From the NCBI RefSeq assembly GCF_005239225.2, contig NC_133297.1, positions 7,014,392 to 7,078,391 of the forward strand: DNA of 64,000 nt, given 5' to 3'. The notes beneath the pieces were generated by a model that saw only the letters and a program-made list of their open reading frames with translations, was not told the origin of the DNA and ran no database searches. Shown here piece by piece: positions 24,731 through 37,155 of this stretch. Each line of letters opens with the position of its first letter. The first letter of the stretch is position 1. The position numbers and the translations under genes are program-made. Source of the stretch: Populus alba (taxonomy: Eukaryota > Streptophyta > Magnoliopsida > Malpighiales > Salicaceae).

Positions 24731-26978
24731 TGTCAAAAAATAAATTCAATTCAATAATTTAAGTTATTATGTGAAGTCTCAAAATATATTTTTTATTATT
24801 CTCTAATAAAACATAACTCGACTCTATGGCATCGATGTTTTCATTTTCTCAAAAGATCTAGAGTTTAAATTTATTATTCTATATGTGTGTATATAAAACT
24901 TTATAACCTTTGAGGTATTTGAGATTGTGATATATGATATTTTTAAAATCCAAAAGGGATTAAAAAACAACTTTAGCAATCCAAAATAAAATTATATTTT
25001 TTCTCTTTTAAATACAAACCAAATAGATAGCTATTAAAGATAATATAGTCTTTTCACATGATCCATAAGTTATTACCATATTTATAAGGGATACATTTAT
25101 CTTTTTGCATTTTTTATGCACAATGAAATGACTAGATTGTCTTTGAAATAATAAAAAAAAATTAAAACTAATGTCCGAGGGTGTTTTTGCATTTTTAGTT
25201 TTATACATAGTAAAATGACTAAACTACCTTTAAAAAGTAAAATTTTATTCATTGATGCTCAAGGGTGTTTTGGTATTTTCACTATTTATTTTTACTTTTA
25301 ATTTGTTTTTATTTTTTTATTGCTATTTATTTTGTTTGAAATAATTTCAGTAATTGATTTTTTTATGTTCATCTTCTAATTTTTTTCCTATCAATTTTTT
25401 TTCTTGTTAAAATTTTTTTTTATCAGTTTCATCCTCAAATATTTAATTAGTTGGGATTTGGTCTTCTTGATTAAGCTAAAAAATTTTATTTGACCCACGG
25501 TGAAGTATAGGTAAAATTAATTTGTGAGTAATATGCTAAATAATTTGGATGATTTACATTGATACTATTCATAATCAGTACTAGCTTTTAACAACATTTA
25601 AATGTACCAAAAAAGGAACGGATAGAGAGACTCATTCATTTGAATAAGGTTATATAAACAAATAAGAAAAATGACATAAAAAATCATAGGGTAAAATAAG
25701 TGACAGTAACATATGATATCCTTCCTCGTTTGTCAAATAAGTTTTTAAGGTAAGCCGGTGAGCTTCCACTTCTATAATCTGTACTGCCCTTTCTTGTTGT
25801 AAGCCGGTAAGCTTCCACTTCTGCATTGACCTTTCTTTTTTATCATACTACCCAACACATGTAAAAAAATCATGTGATACTTTCTTACCTTAACACGCTT
25901 CATCATTTATTCTGTCCGTATACACCTTGAATAATATAATTAGGGCCCAGATTGGACCGACCAAGTCACCTGGAGTTGCACCCACATGTAAGAACTTGGA
26001 AGCCTTTGTAATCGCCGGAAGAATAGCAAAAACGGAGGTTTACTTTCAGTTTCTAAAAAGGATCATCAATTATTAATTTATTAACCATCGTTGATTAATT
26101 TACAAGTTAACCGGAGAGCTTCCTCTTTCTTTCTTCTTTTCAAAATCGAGAGGTGTTGCAACATTTAGTTAAATAACACGGATTAACTTGTGTTTTTAAA
26201 AAAAATTAATTTTTTTAAAAAAAAATTATATATGTATATATATATCAGATTATTTTGATATGTTAATTTTAAAAATAATTTTTTAAAAATATATAATTTT
26301 AATGCATTTCAACATTAAAAATATTTTAAAAAAATAATTACAACAAACTTCCAAATAAATTTTAAAAATGGCTTGCCTTGAAGTTTCTTCACGTTAGCGT
26401 TGCCTAATTTCTTCCTTTTCTTTTCAGTGTTTTTTTTTTTTTTTTAAAAAAAAAAATCAAAGCATGGTGAGGGCCAAAAGCAATAGCTCAAGATTCTAAT
26501 TAGGACATATGATGTGGTCACGAATCACACATTAATTAAACCTTTTAGAATACCACGGACATGATACTGGTTATATGTGACGGCATCACTCTCAGAAAAT
26601 GTGTCTAAACGTGGTTGAACTATCTTTTAAAAAATAAAAAGTAATTTATTTAAAATTATTTTATATATATATTTTTATATCATTTTAATATTTGATTAAA
26701 AAATTATTATTTTAATACATTTCCAAACAAAATACATTTTAAAACACTACTATTACTATCCTCCTAAACATTTCTCAAAATATACCTCAACAGACATTAA
26801 CTTTTCTTGAAAGAAAAAAAAATAATTTTGTCTGAGTTTGGAACTCAAACGGGCTGAGTGATAATTTTTTTCTGCTTTGGAAAGTATCACTAACTAAAAC
26901 CCCCCACGTTATTTTTAGAATAATTACTAGACAATGCATTCCCCCACTAAGTTTAGAATTCCAAGTTAATTTTGAATG

Positions 26979-27011
<33 letters not shown>
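26979..27011. repeat. (TA)n microsatellite
   Basis: About sixteen TA units in a row, the longest in the window, within an AT-rich intergenic stretch. Confidence 0.85.
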
Positions 27012-27015
<4 letters not shown>

Positions 27016-29382
27016 CATATTATTATAATTGCATTTTTTGATATCATAATATTTGTTTATTGAGAAATGAAAAAATATAATTGTATTTATACAATGAATT
27101 AAGATGTATTAATTATTAAACCCAAAAATATATGAATGCTAATTAAACACTAACGTGGAGAGTTAACTTTTCAAGCAATAGATACAAATATAAATATTTT
27201 AATTCTGTAATTCTTTTCATTTTATATAATACCTTGAAAGTTTACTATCGTTGCTAGGTATATATATTATTATTGTTCTTATAAATATATAATGTTTATA
27301 TAACTAATCTATCTTAAATTTAACAAGAAAAATAAATAAATTACAATAATCAATTGAAAGTATAATCCAAAATACTTATTATTATTTTAAAATATATAAA
27401 CCACACAATTCAAAAAATGAGAGATATTATATTTATTATTATTTAAATAAGAGAATGGATATTAATTAAAAATCAATTTTAAAAAAAATAACAATTTTTT
27501 TATAAAAAAATGGGTCAAGGGATGCTTAAAAGGCTAGGCACATGCACATAGTTATTTCTTTGGTTTTTTTTATTTAAAAAAATAGGCAAACAACACATTG
27601 TTCAATCATTGTATTTTTTTTTTTGCAATTGATCGGACAACAAATCATTTGTCAATGTTGATATTGTGTCATTCTTTTTGGTCACTAAAAGTGGGATCCA
27701 AGTTTTTGGACCTTAATAATTTAATTTTTAAATTATTGTTTACAAAAAAAAAAAAAAAACACCTTGAAAAATCCATGGAACCTTAATAAATCTATTTCAA
27801 ACTTTCTAAACACTCTTTAATCACTCTAAAAGTGAAAAATATAATCGAATAAAAAAACTTTAAAGGCCCTAATCTATTTTTTTTTCAATATTTACCATCT
27901 TTATTGAATTCCACTTTCAAGATGAATCTATTAACATAAAGATTGATTTTTTTTATAGTTAGAATATGAATGAATAGATTTTTTTTTCTTTGCTGTTTCC
28001 AATGATTTTATCTCTCCTCTCTCAACTACAAGTGATTAAAATATAAATATAACAAAGTTTACGACTGAAAAGTATAATCTTAAGGTAATACGGACCAAAT
28101 TTGCAACAAAAAAAATAAAGGAACCAAACTTTAAATTTTTGCTTTTTCTAAATTGTGCAGATGAAAGGGGCTCTATTTTTCTTATGTTAATTTTGATCCT
28201 TGTTAAAAATAACCTAAAACTAATTAATTTTTCATTTAATATCTATATATATTTTGTATGACATCTCGTATATTCAAGAGTATGTAATTTGAAACAAATT
28301 TCAAAATATAAAACTAAGACAAAATAATTTTTAAAGGCCAAATTAAGATAAAATAAACTTCAATGACTAAAAGGGAAGGAAGAAAAAACTTGAGGGACAA
28401 AGAAAATGAAAAATTACACAATGATAAGTGATATAAATAATAAAATGAGAGGGGATGAACAATGCACACATGCACAACGTCTGACTTGTTTGATATATTA
28501 AGTGATAATTAAGCCTATTGAATAGAATATGACATTACTTAATGCATAAAAAATGGCTATATGCATGTAACATATTTATATATCTATATTTGTTCCATAT
28601 TTGAGGGGGCCGTTCAACGCATCTTGTATATCCATCCATACATGGGGTGAAGTTATATTTTAATAGCATTTAGTTACTGTTTTTTTTTTTAAATGAGAAT
28701 GGTTGAAATATATAGAAATAATATGTTATATTTGTCAATAATATTCATGTTAACATAAATTTATTTAGAAATTATCGGGAAAACAAATGTATTTTTATAT
28801 ATTTATTTTCATTCCTAATTAAACATATTTCTACCCCTTCTATATTTATCCTTTCTCTGCGATGTCCAAACGACATTCACGTGCACATCCTGCAAATTCT
28901 CTGTATTAAAGCTATGGCCGGTGACGTTTTCAGAATATTAAAAGGAAAGAAAAGGGGTATGATGGAAAGTGACAGATCCGATCTCAAAGACTTTTCTCTC
29001 AGGAAAAAAAATCTCTCTTTAAAACCTAAAAAAAAATGCTGAGAGAACCCTCAATTTAGTCCCTATTAGATTCTTAATTGAGATCCGAACAATACCTTTG
29101 ATTAGTTAGGTCATTTTCTTAGGGCTTAGTAATATTTTTATAAAAGGTGTCTTAAAAAGAAGAATTCCGACATAAAATTAGTGAGAATACACGGAATGAC
29201 CCCATCGGGAATTTTAAAAACGGTGTTGGATGTCATGGATGAATTATTTTGTTTTAGAACTCAAATGATTATTTATAAGTGATACGTCAATGGCTAATTC
29301 GAGGCTTCTCCTAAAAATTAAAATCCTCGTATAAGGAAAAGGCAAGCACAGATCTGGACACACGGGGAGACCCACTAGCTAC

Positions 29383-29456
29383 ACACGTGGCTTCACCCAT
29401 GTCGCCGACGAGACACGCAGCAACTACGTCGAGATAAGCATCTCCTACTATATAAA
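29383..29456 (+). promoter_or_regulatory. ABRE, DRE/CRT and TATA box of the LEA14-type gene
   Basis: ACACGTGGC (29383-29391) is a strong ABA-response element of the ACGTGGC class. GCCGAC (29404-29409) is the dehydration/cold-response core bound by DREB/CBF factors. TATATAAA (29449-29456) is the TATA box, 112 bases before the ATG. The tight ABRE-DRE pair, 12 bases apart, is the classic arrangement for drought-, salt- and cold-induced genes and fits the LEA product. Confidence 0.75.
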
Positions 29457-29567
29457 CGCAAGAGAGAAGCAAGGGAAGGGAAAATCATCATTTAATACGA
29501 AAACGAGGAAATAAACAAAAGCTCTTAACTAGTCAATCGTCTTCTCAGTTTTCTTGCAATCACAAAA

Positions 29568-30775
29568 ATGTCGGAGTTGCTAGGCAAGGCCAAGCAGTTT
29601 TTGGTAGAGAAGGTGGCTAATGTCAAGACCCCGGAGGCTACCGTCACCGACCTGAATCTTGAAAGCGTGCACCGTGACAGCATAGACTACGGTGCAAAGG
29701 TTTCTGTCGATAACCCTTATGATGCTGCGATCCCTATTTGCGAGATTTCTTACGTTCTCAAAAGTGACAGCAGGTCCGTAATTTCAAATGTTTCTTTTCA
29801 TGGTCTCAACAGATTTATCCTTTCATTGAAAAACTGTAATCTAGTTTTGTTTTTCAACTGACAGTTTAAGCTTCTGCGTAATTCTTGATATATTTTTTTC
29901 ATCTTGGATTACTTTTTATATAAAATGAGTGCAATATTATTCAGAGATCATGTGAGATCTGTACAGAACTATTGGATTGCGTAATTTGTTGAATTTCGGG
30001 TTGGGATTAATTACATTTTTCAAAAGGAATTGCGATTATTGTGTTTGTGTATAAGGAAATAAAAGCGAAGGATACATGATTCTATCTTCTTACAATGGAA
30101 GGGCATCTAATTTTAAATGTATGGGTCAGTAATCTCGAAAAATCCATTGCTTATGAAGAATTTCCCTAGTGGATATTCCCAAAAAATTGAGTCTGCTTTT
30201 AAATTTATTTATAATTTTTTTTATGTGAATGTCTTATTTATCAAATGATAATGGGTATGAGATAATAGTTGCAATTCAAAATATTTTTCATATAGAAATG
30301 CATTAAAAATATATTTTTTATTTTTTAAAAAAATATTTTTGATATTAACAAATTAAAATAATATAAAAAAATAATTTTTTAAAATATATAATTTTGAACC
30401 ATATTTTTCAACGCATTCTAAATCATCATACCAGATACATGAAAGATTCGTAAGTATAGATTTTTTTTGATGTGATTTGTCCATTTGAATGTTTGGACCA
30501 GGGTGATAGCATCAGGGAAAATACCAGACCCTGGCTCGCTGAAAGCTAAGGAGAAGACAATGTTAGATGTGCCAGTGAAGGTGCCACACGGTGTACTGGT
30601 GAGCTTGGTGAAGGACATCGGTAGAGACTGGGACATAGACTACGAGTTGGAAATAGGTCTCACAATTGACCTTCCTATCGTCGGCAATTTCACCATCCCT
30701 CTCTCCTGGAAGGGTGAAGTCAAGCTGCCTAGTGCCTACCCTCTCCGATCTGTTCTAATTCTCTCCTTTAATTAA
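29568..30775 (+). CDS. LEA14-type late embryogenesis abundant protein (LEA_2 / WHy domain)
   Basis: Small desiccation-related protein thought to protect cells under water stress. Exons 29568-29773 and 30502-30775 (GT-AG) total 480 nt and 159 residues. Nearly the whole protein is one LEA_2 (WHy) domain. It opens with the typical MSELLGKAKQFLVEKVANVK, then the NPYDAAIPICEISYVLKS beta strands, and closes with TIPLSWKGEVKLPS. No signal peptide or membrane segment is visible, so it is probably cytosolic. Homologues I recall end very soon after KLPS; here about 14 hydrophobic residues follow before the stop (see findings). The upstream ABRE and DRE agree with stress induction. From memory it corresponds to At2g46140 in the collinear Arabidopsis block. 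Confidence 0.9.
30288..30420. repeat. AT-rich dispersed repeat in the LEA14 intron
   Basis: A member of the recurring AT-rich family, with 'gatattaacaaattaaaata' as core, lies in the last 200 bases of the LEA14 intron. The exon-2 acceptor follows 80 bases later. It has no coding capacity. Confidence 0.45.
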
Positions 30776-31054
30776 GTTGGGTCTCGATCTGTTTTACGAC
30801 TACATATGCTCAAACAAAAATAAAAGGAAATGTGTTTTTGTTTTGTTCAGGTCCATGATTTTTCTTTCCGAGCTACCTATTAGAAATTATTTACTCTTAA
30901 CTCATCTCTCGAGATTCGATTATCATCGACCATAACATAAAAACCAGACTCATATGATGTGGATGAAGACTAAAATGCGTTCAAAGTTGTGGATGCCTCT
31001 CGACCGTGTTTGTCACAGTTATCATCTTCACTGTTCTTGACACTACGCTCTGAG

Positions 31055-31255
31055 TATGTTTAGAGATATTGGTGTGATTGTTTTTAAAAAATAATTTTTA
31101 TTTAAAAATATATTAATATAATATATTTTTAAAAAAAAAATTATTTTTGATATTAATGCATTAAAATAATTTAAAAATATTAATTTGAAGTAAAAAATAA
31201 AAAAATTATTTAAAAAAAAAAAACTTTTAAAATACAAAAACAAACAAAACGGATA
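31055..31255. repeat. AT-rich dispersed repeat, MITE-like
   Basis: Left part has 'ggtgtgattgtttttaaaaa'; core 'gatattaatgcattaaaata'; right part ends 'aatacaaaaacaaac'. Similar endings at 46165-46175 and elsewhere support a repeat family with short ends of GTTTGTTTTTGT type. Target duplications are not clear. Confidence 0.45.
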
Positions 31256-32079
31256 TCTAATATATTTTAGGTTCAGTTTAAAAAAAAAAAAATCAAACTA
31301 GTTTTTTTTAAAAAAAACATGAACTAGTTCAATCTGACCGGTTTTCAATTCGGTTATTTTAGAACAAAAACATGTTTAAACAGTTTTGACCCAGTTTTTC
31401 TGGTTTGGCTTGATTTTTTTCAGTTTGGGTTCGATTTGGTTTTTTAAGTTTCATACTTATAAAACTAAAACCGAACCGAACCGGTTGGTTTTTAAAAATT
31501 TTAATCAATTTTTTTATTTTTTTTTGCTCACTCTTAATAGTAACAATAGTAAATTTATTGTCCGGCAACACAATCAACTATTTTTATTTAAAATTTACTT
31601 GTTTTTGTTTTTTTAAATATTCAAATAACAATATCAACTAAATAATCTAGGTTATTCTGTTTATGTGTGTGTATTCCTTTGCTAACTAGGAATATTTTGA
31701 CATCAAGTTTGCCCTTCTTTTTGTCATATTGAGGCCAGCCAACCTCTTTTGTTCTTTTTTTTTTTTTTTTTGACAATCCTCTCTTTATCTCTCCAACACG
31801 GGATTAAAAAGTAAAAAAATAAAATTTTAAATAAAAATAAAAAAAATCTCTGGAAATAGGGTTCAAAATTGAAATAAGTTGAAAAGATAAGTCTAAGGAC
31901 AAAAAAATACTTAAAAGTTAAAACTTCCTCATCCCAATGAACCTCGTGGTAATTTTTTTCAATTTTAATTTTGATTCTCGTATTTTTAATTCATTATAAT
32001 CAAAGAAATTGAATTTGTTTACGAAGATCTAATCCGGATGTTTTTTAAACACCTAGAGAAACCCTTGCAAAGTTAAAAT

Positions 32080-32534
32080 AATCAAATCACTAACCTTAAA
32101 CTTTACGGTCACTCAGCTAGAGCTAACCAATGGCACAATTCCTAAGCCAGGTTTGAACATGTCCCTAATTGCAGAATATGTATCTGTAAAAAATCCCAAC
32201 CTAGCATCATTCAAGTACAGTAACACCACCACAACCCTCTATCACCATGGCCAGATGGTTGGCGAGGCTAGAAACGGACCGGCCCATGACAGGGCCCGAC
32301 GGCCCATGAGAATGAATGTTACCGTGGACATCATCCCAGACAGGATCATTTCAGGCCCAAATTTGAATGCTGATTTTATCTCTGGGCTATTGTCCATGAC
32401 CAGGAATTATCAAGAGGAATATTGCTGTGAAGATGAATTGCAGCATGGCACTTAATATTACGTCTCGGCAAATCCAGGCACAGAAGTGCGAGCAGAAAGT
32501 TGACTATTGGAGCATGCCATATCACGTTCCATGA
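32080..32534 (+). pseudogene. Broken NHL/LEA_2 (NDR1/HIN1-like) gene fragment
   Basis: The segment encodes the extracellular LEA_2 domain of an NDR1/HIN1-like or LEA hydroxyproline-rich protein, with TQLELTNGTIPKPGLNMSL, VSVKNPNLASFKYSNTTTTL and MNVTVDIIPDRI. The matching continuation (NIAVKMNCSMALNIT, from about 32409) lies in a different frame. About twenty residues that relatives carry between the two parts are missing, so a deletion with frameshift is visible. No upstream exon with the cytoplasmic part and membrane anchor was found in the preceding kilobase, and a stop lies just upstream. It is therefore best called a truncated pseudogene. It keeps the position of the At2g46150-like neighbour of LEA14. 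Confidence 0.7.
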
Positions 32535-33680
32535 TTGCTTCTTTCTCTATACGTAGCGTAGATGTTTGATTGTAGGAGACAGAGTGGATTGTTTGTGATC
32601 CATGCATATTTATCTTCCTATATGTGAAATATGATCTCTGTTTTTTGTTTTTGTTCGTTTCCTTTTCTCCAACCTGTGATTCAATCGATTGGAATTGAAG
32701 TGATTTTTGAGCTCTTTGATATTGAACTATCTACTCCCGGGGTGAAACTTACAACTAATGAACATGAAATCTTTTTAAAAAAAATTGCTTCAGTTTGATC
32801 GTGTTAGTTAGTTCCTTGATGATGCCGATTCGTAAGAAATGAGAAATGGCAGTGTTGTTGTTTTTCGAGGAAATTATAATTTAGTTTCTTTTTAATTTTT
32901 TATGCTAGGTCTCATGATTGTTAAATTTGATTAGAAACAAAGGATATCTAGAAGGAAAAAAACAATTAAATTGCCAAGAAAAAACAATAAAAAAAAAGTA
33001 GATTCCAAATAAATATGAAAATATAAGAGCTTGGGATTGATTTTTAAAAAAAATCAAAGGAATTAAGTATTATTTCATTAAAAATATAGATCAAATAATA
33101 ACTTACTCTATTTTTCTTACCAGAGCTATAAAATAATTTATTGATTTCGTTGACTTGGCCACTCAAATTGTGGCAAAGTGCTGTTCTTCTTTCCTTTTCT
33201 TTTCGGGGGAAGAACAAGCCAGGAACATGACCTGTGTTAGGACAATTTTTCGTGGAGGTAATTTGAAAGAGTGCAAGAGGCACCGGAAATGCAATTTTAT
33301 ATTCAAATTTCAATCACTAAACTAATGGCTAGACCTCTTGCCATTAGTCCATGTTACTCATTTTGTTCTTGAAATAGGGCAAAGGGCACTAAAAATGTTA
33401 ATTGAATACGTTGCTCATTTTACTCTTTTTTCATGCGTTTTGGATACTGAGCTGAATCAAGGATCGGCTTGAAAAAAATATATATATAATGAAACAAAAA
33501 ACAATTTTTTTTATTAACGTGGGTCTTCGGGCTAGTTTGCACGCACCTCGACTAATTCTATAAACCCTGAAATTAATGATCATATAAATCTCTAATAGCC
33601 TTTAAATTTATGAGACTCGAACCAATAAACTCTAGAAAACAAATCCTAACCAGTTTGACTACACTTTCCAATACTAACAA

Positions 33681-33917
33681 AAAGCAAAATTACTTGCACT
33701 TGAGGTCTTGCCCCAGCGGTTAAAGAAACTTGTTCCCTTCCTCTGCATCCTGGGTTCAAACCTCGCCGTGCATGCATGTCACCCCCGCGGTGCCTTACAT
33801 GCTCACTGGGTTTGCAGGATGTTCAGTGAACCGTGGGATTAGTTGTGGTGCGCGCAAGCTGGCCCGGATACCCACTTAAATTAAAAAAAAAAAAAAAAAA
33901 AAAAAGCAAAATTACTT
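33681..33917 (+). mobile_element. tRNA-derived SINE, copy 1, with target-site duplication
   Basis: The body is 33696-33902. It carries a box-A-like stretch (cttgccccagcggtt) and a box-B-like GGGTTCAAACC (internal Pol III promoter) in its left 75 bases. A unique right part and a long poly-A tail follow. The flanking target duplication is exact: AAAGCAAAATTACTT at 33681-33695 and 33903-33917. This is the hallmark of LINE-driven retroposition. The family may be one of the Salicaceae SINEs; that name is a guess. Confidence 0.85.
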
Positions 33918-34969
33918 TGGTTATCGGAGACTGACAGCTTCAATTTATTAACAGACCATGACAAATTATAGACAAGTTGGGGGATCCATCGTTAGTGTGA
34001 ACGCTTGAATACTAGTTTAAGCATGCAAAGTTTGAAAACAATACGCTGCAAGGAACGTGGAAGCAATAATTTTGCAATATAAAAAGAATTATATTAATTT
34101 AATAACTTAAATTTTTAGATTTAATAATTTTTTAATATAATATTAAAATTTTATTAATCAAATAATCATGAATTTTAATTTATTTAATAAAAATTAAATA
34201 TAAATTAACATGAGTTTATGTAAAATTCAAATTTCACTTAAGATAATATATTAGAAAATATTATAAATTATATATTATGAACTTACTAGAATCTTGTTAA
34301 TTAGATGATCTTGAGTTTACATTTTATTTATTTTATTTTATTTTATAAAAAATAAATATAAAATAAAATGAATTTATATAAATTTTAAGTCAAATTTTTT
34401 TTTATCTTAGATGATATAGTAAAAAAATATTATAAATTATATATTATAAACTTTCTGATAATTTAAGCTATTGATTCAAAAAATATGTCCATTTTCCTAT
34501 GACCCATGAAATTTGTTGGCTTGTTAAACTATCAAATCACGTATTGAATGAGTACAGCAACTGCAAAAATATACCACGTCATGTCATTGAAGAAGTGGAC
34601 CCTTTTGCAATGATGACAATGGAAATAATAGTACCCCCAAGTAAAATCGGAGGCTATCTTGTAGACCAGCACTCGACGAGTAAAATTGCATAAGTTTTCT
34701 AGCCTTAGTCTTATATTTTGTTTTTGTATTTTAAAAGTAATTTTAAAATAAAAATAATAATATTTTTATTTTTTAAATTAATTTTTTATATATATTTAAA
34801 TTATTTTAATATATTACTATTAAAAATAAAATACATCATTACAATATATTTATAAAACATACTCAGCCAATAATATTTCCTCTGCAAACATCAGTTCGTC
34901 GTTGGAGTGTCCGCTCCCGTTAAAGCTACGACGGATCTGACTTCTCTTTCTAGGGCTCCAACACCCCCA

Positions 34970-34985
34970 CCCCCCCCCCCCCCCC
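34970..34985. repeat. Poly-C tract (16 C)
   Basis: Sixteen C in a row directly followed by a run of A. The tract has the same length as the intronic one at 17898-17913. Confidence 0.8.
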
Positions 34986-35138
34986 AAAAAAAATCTAGCA
35001 TTTGTATGGAATTCAAAAGTTTATCTAGCGATTATAAGTGGGATGTGTTTCGCATTGTATATTAAATCAGAAATTCTTATCTGTTAATTATAATGTCAGA
35101 TCTAATAATAAAAAATGGTTGCTATATTTTTTACATCT

Positions 35139-35150
35139 TGATATCAGAAC
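35139..35150 (+). mobile_element. Degraded LTR-retrotransposon primer-site remnant
   Basis: TGATATCAGAAC differs at two positions from the initiator-tRNA-Met primer site TGGTATCAGAGC. It follows an LTR-end-like 'ttttttacatct'. The following bases show no gag frame. This is a weak remnant call. Confidence 0.35.
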
Positions 35151-35893
35151 TCCTCCAGGCTCCATGTCGAATTTCAGGCCAAGATATTTTATTTAATTAT
35201 TGTTAGATCTTAGTCTAATTTAAAAAATAACTTGAGTTGTTAAATTAGCTAAATTTTTATCATTTTTTATAGAAATAATGTTGTTTTTGAATTTAAAAAA
35301 ATACAATTGATCTTTATATTATTAATTTTAAATTTATTTAGATCACAGTTAACTTATTATATAATCTGAAGTTAACTAAATTGATATCAAAATCAATTTG
35401 GGTGAATGAGTTGAAACAGAGTTTAATAATTGTAATTTATTTCAAGAATCTAACATTAACAATACACTCAATAATTCATTAAAAAAAAAAAACACAATAA
35501 CCATTGCATTCTAGATCTAAAAGATGTTTAAAAATATAATTGTGGTTATTTTGTAAATTGTTTCTCACTTAAAAATATATTAAAATATTTTTTATTATTT
35601 TTTAAAATTTTATTTTTATTTTTAATATAAAAAATAAATCTTAATAAATTTCTATTTAAACCGCAGTCTAAAACATGTAATTAATATACTTACCAATGCA
35701 TCAAGCATATAAATTTCTCAAAACAAATATATTTTAATAGCTTTATTTAAACGGTTAGTCCTAGTCTTGATTGCTTTTAATGTTCACGTCTTGGATCCTA
35801 AATTCGAGGTATCCGGTCCTCCTCTCTCCGAAGATGTAGACTTTCGGCCTTGTGTTTTTAATTTTATTTGGCCCCAACAGGGCATTAGAAAAG

Positions 35894-36101
35894 TGTTGAA
35901 TTTTTGCAATTGAGGTTCTAGTCTAGTTTTTTTATATTCTGGGTTTAAATTTTATTGTGCATGCTTGTCATTCCCGCGGTGTCTTATATGCTCACTGGGT
36001 TTGCAAGATGTTCAGTGAATTGTGGGATTAGTTATGGTGCGCGCAAGTTGACCCGGACACCCACATAAATTAAAAAAAAAAAAAAAATGTTGAATTTTGC
36101 A
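35894..36101 (+). mobile_element. tRNA-derived SINE, copy 2 (older), with target-site duplication
   Basis: The body at 35909-36087 aligns by eye over its whole length with the SINE at 33696. Shared words include 'gcatgcttgtcattcccgcg' (with a few changes), 'atgctcactgggtttgca' and 'gtgcgcgcaag', followed by poly-A. Box B is degraded to GGGTTTAAATT. The flanks TGTTGAATTTTTGCA (35894-35908) and TGTTGAATTTTGCA (36088-36101) form a target duplication with one indel, so this copy is older. Confidence 0.82.
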
Positions 36102-37155
36102 GCGGCTACAAGAGGGTGTTGAAATTTTTCGGTGTGGGAAAATCAGTCCGAAATAAAATAGGTGGAATAAGAGCTTCTTCTTCTTCGTTTTTTTTTTTTT
36201 TAATCCTAGACTAGGTTTGCACGTGTTGAGCTGGGAAGTCCGTCAAACACATCATACACGTGATAACAAGATTTTTATAAAGGTCGAAGTTTAATTAATT
36301 ATTTTTTTCTCATCTGCATTACTATTTTTTTTTTTCACTTGCAGATTCAATTGATTGAACCTCACAACTCAACGTTGTTGAGTTGTAAATCCCCTTCGTG
36401 GATGTAGAATCCTTCCACGTGATAGAAATGAAGAGTATATCATCATAACAAAAATTAAAAGAGTTCTGTTTATTACTGTTCATCTTTTTATTATTCATTT
36501 AAATATAAATTATGTGGATTAAAATAGTGTAAGTATATAATTATCATTATTAAAAGAACTTGTTGAGCATATAGTTGAGGTGAGATTGTCTTTTTTATGA
36601 GATGTATTTGACATTAAAAAAATAATTAGGAACAACATTATTTGTTTATTTGTTTGGACTGTAGTATAAATATTGATTTGCCTTTTAAAACATAAAATTT
36701 TAAGCTTAGGGCATGGGGCTTCTTTTATCTTTAAAAAAATAGTGAAATTACAATCATGCCCATGCAGTGGGGAAAAATATGTGTTAAGAAGCTTCACTAT
36801 TTTTTTTTTATTATTAAAACAATTCAAATACAAATTACTCTTAGGTTTCAACAAAAACAAGATTATATATAAGGGTGTTTTTATCATTTGATACTTGGAT
36901 CTGATATGGTTGTCAAACCTTAATACTTTTCAGACTCAAAATATCTGGATTTGATAACTACCCATCTATTTAGTTTTTCTCTATTACTTGTGGATGATAT
37001 GAAAATATAATGAAATAAAATAGGTTATTTTCTAGATCCATATGGTTATTTTCTTTGTAATTGGATCCATATAATTAGTCCCTCGCTATGTACTTTTGTT
37101 TAGTGTAATTTTTACATAAAAACTACTTTATTTTTAATTTCTATTCGGGCATTTT

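Larger units (their letters stand above)
23948..29380. other. Large AT-rich intergenic region
   Basis: No gene is recognised across 5.4 kb. Visible items are a MITE (24203-24415), an LTR-retrotransposon primer-site remnant (24720-24730), AT-rich repeats (about 26180-26370 and 26610-26760) and a TA microsatellite (26979-27011). A 20-base phrase 'gtaagccggt.agcttccact' occurs twice, at about 25752 and 25800. The rest is low-complexity AT DNA with short domainless frames. Confidence 0.55.

Noticed and set aside
33696..33775. tRNA-like stretch at the left of the SINE, considered as a tRNA gene
   Set aside because: No cloverleaf can be folded by eye, box A is poor, and the poly-A tail with target duplication shows that it is a SINE.
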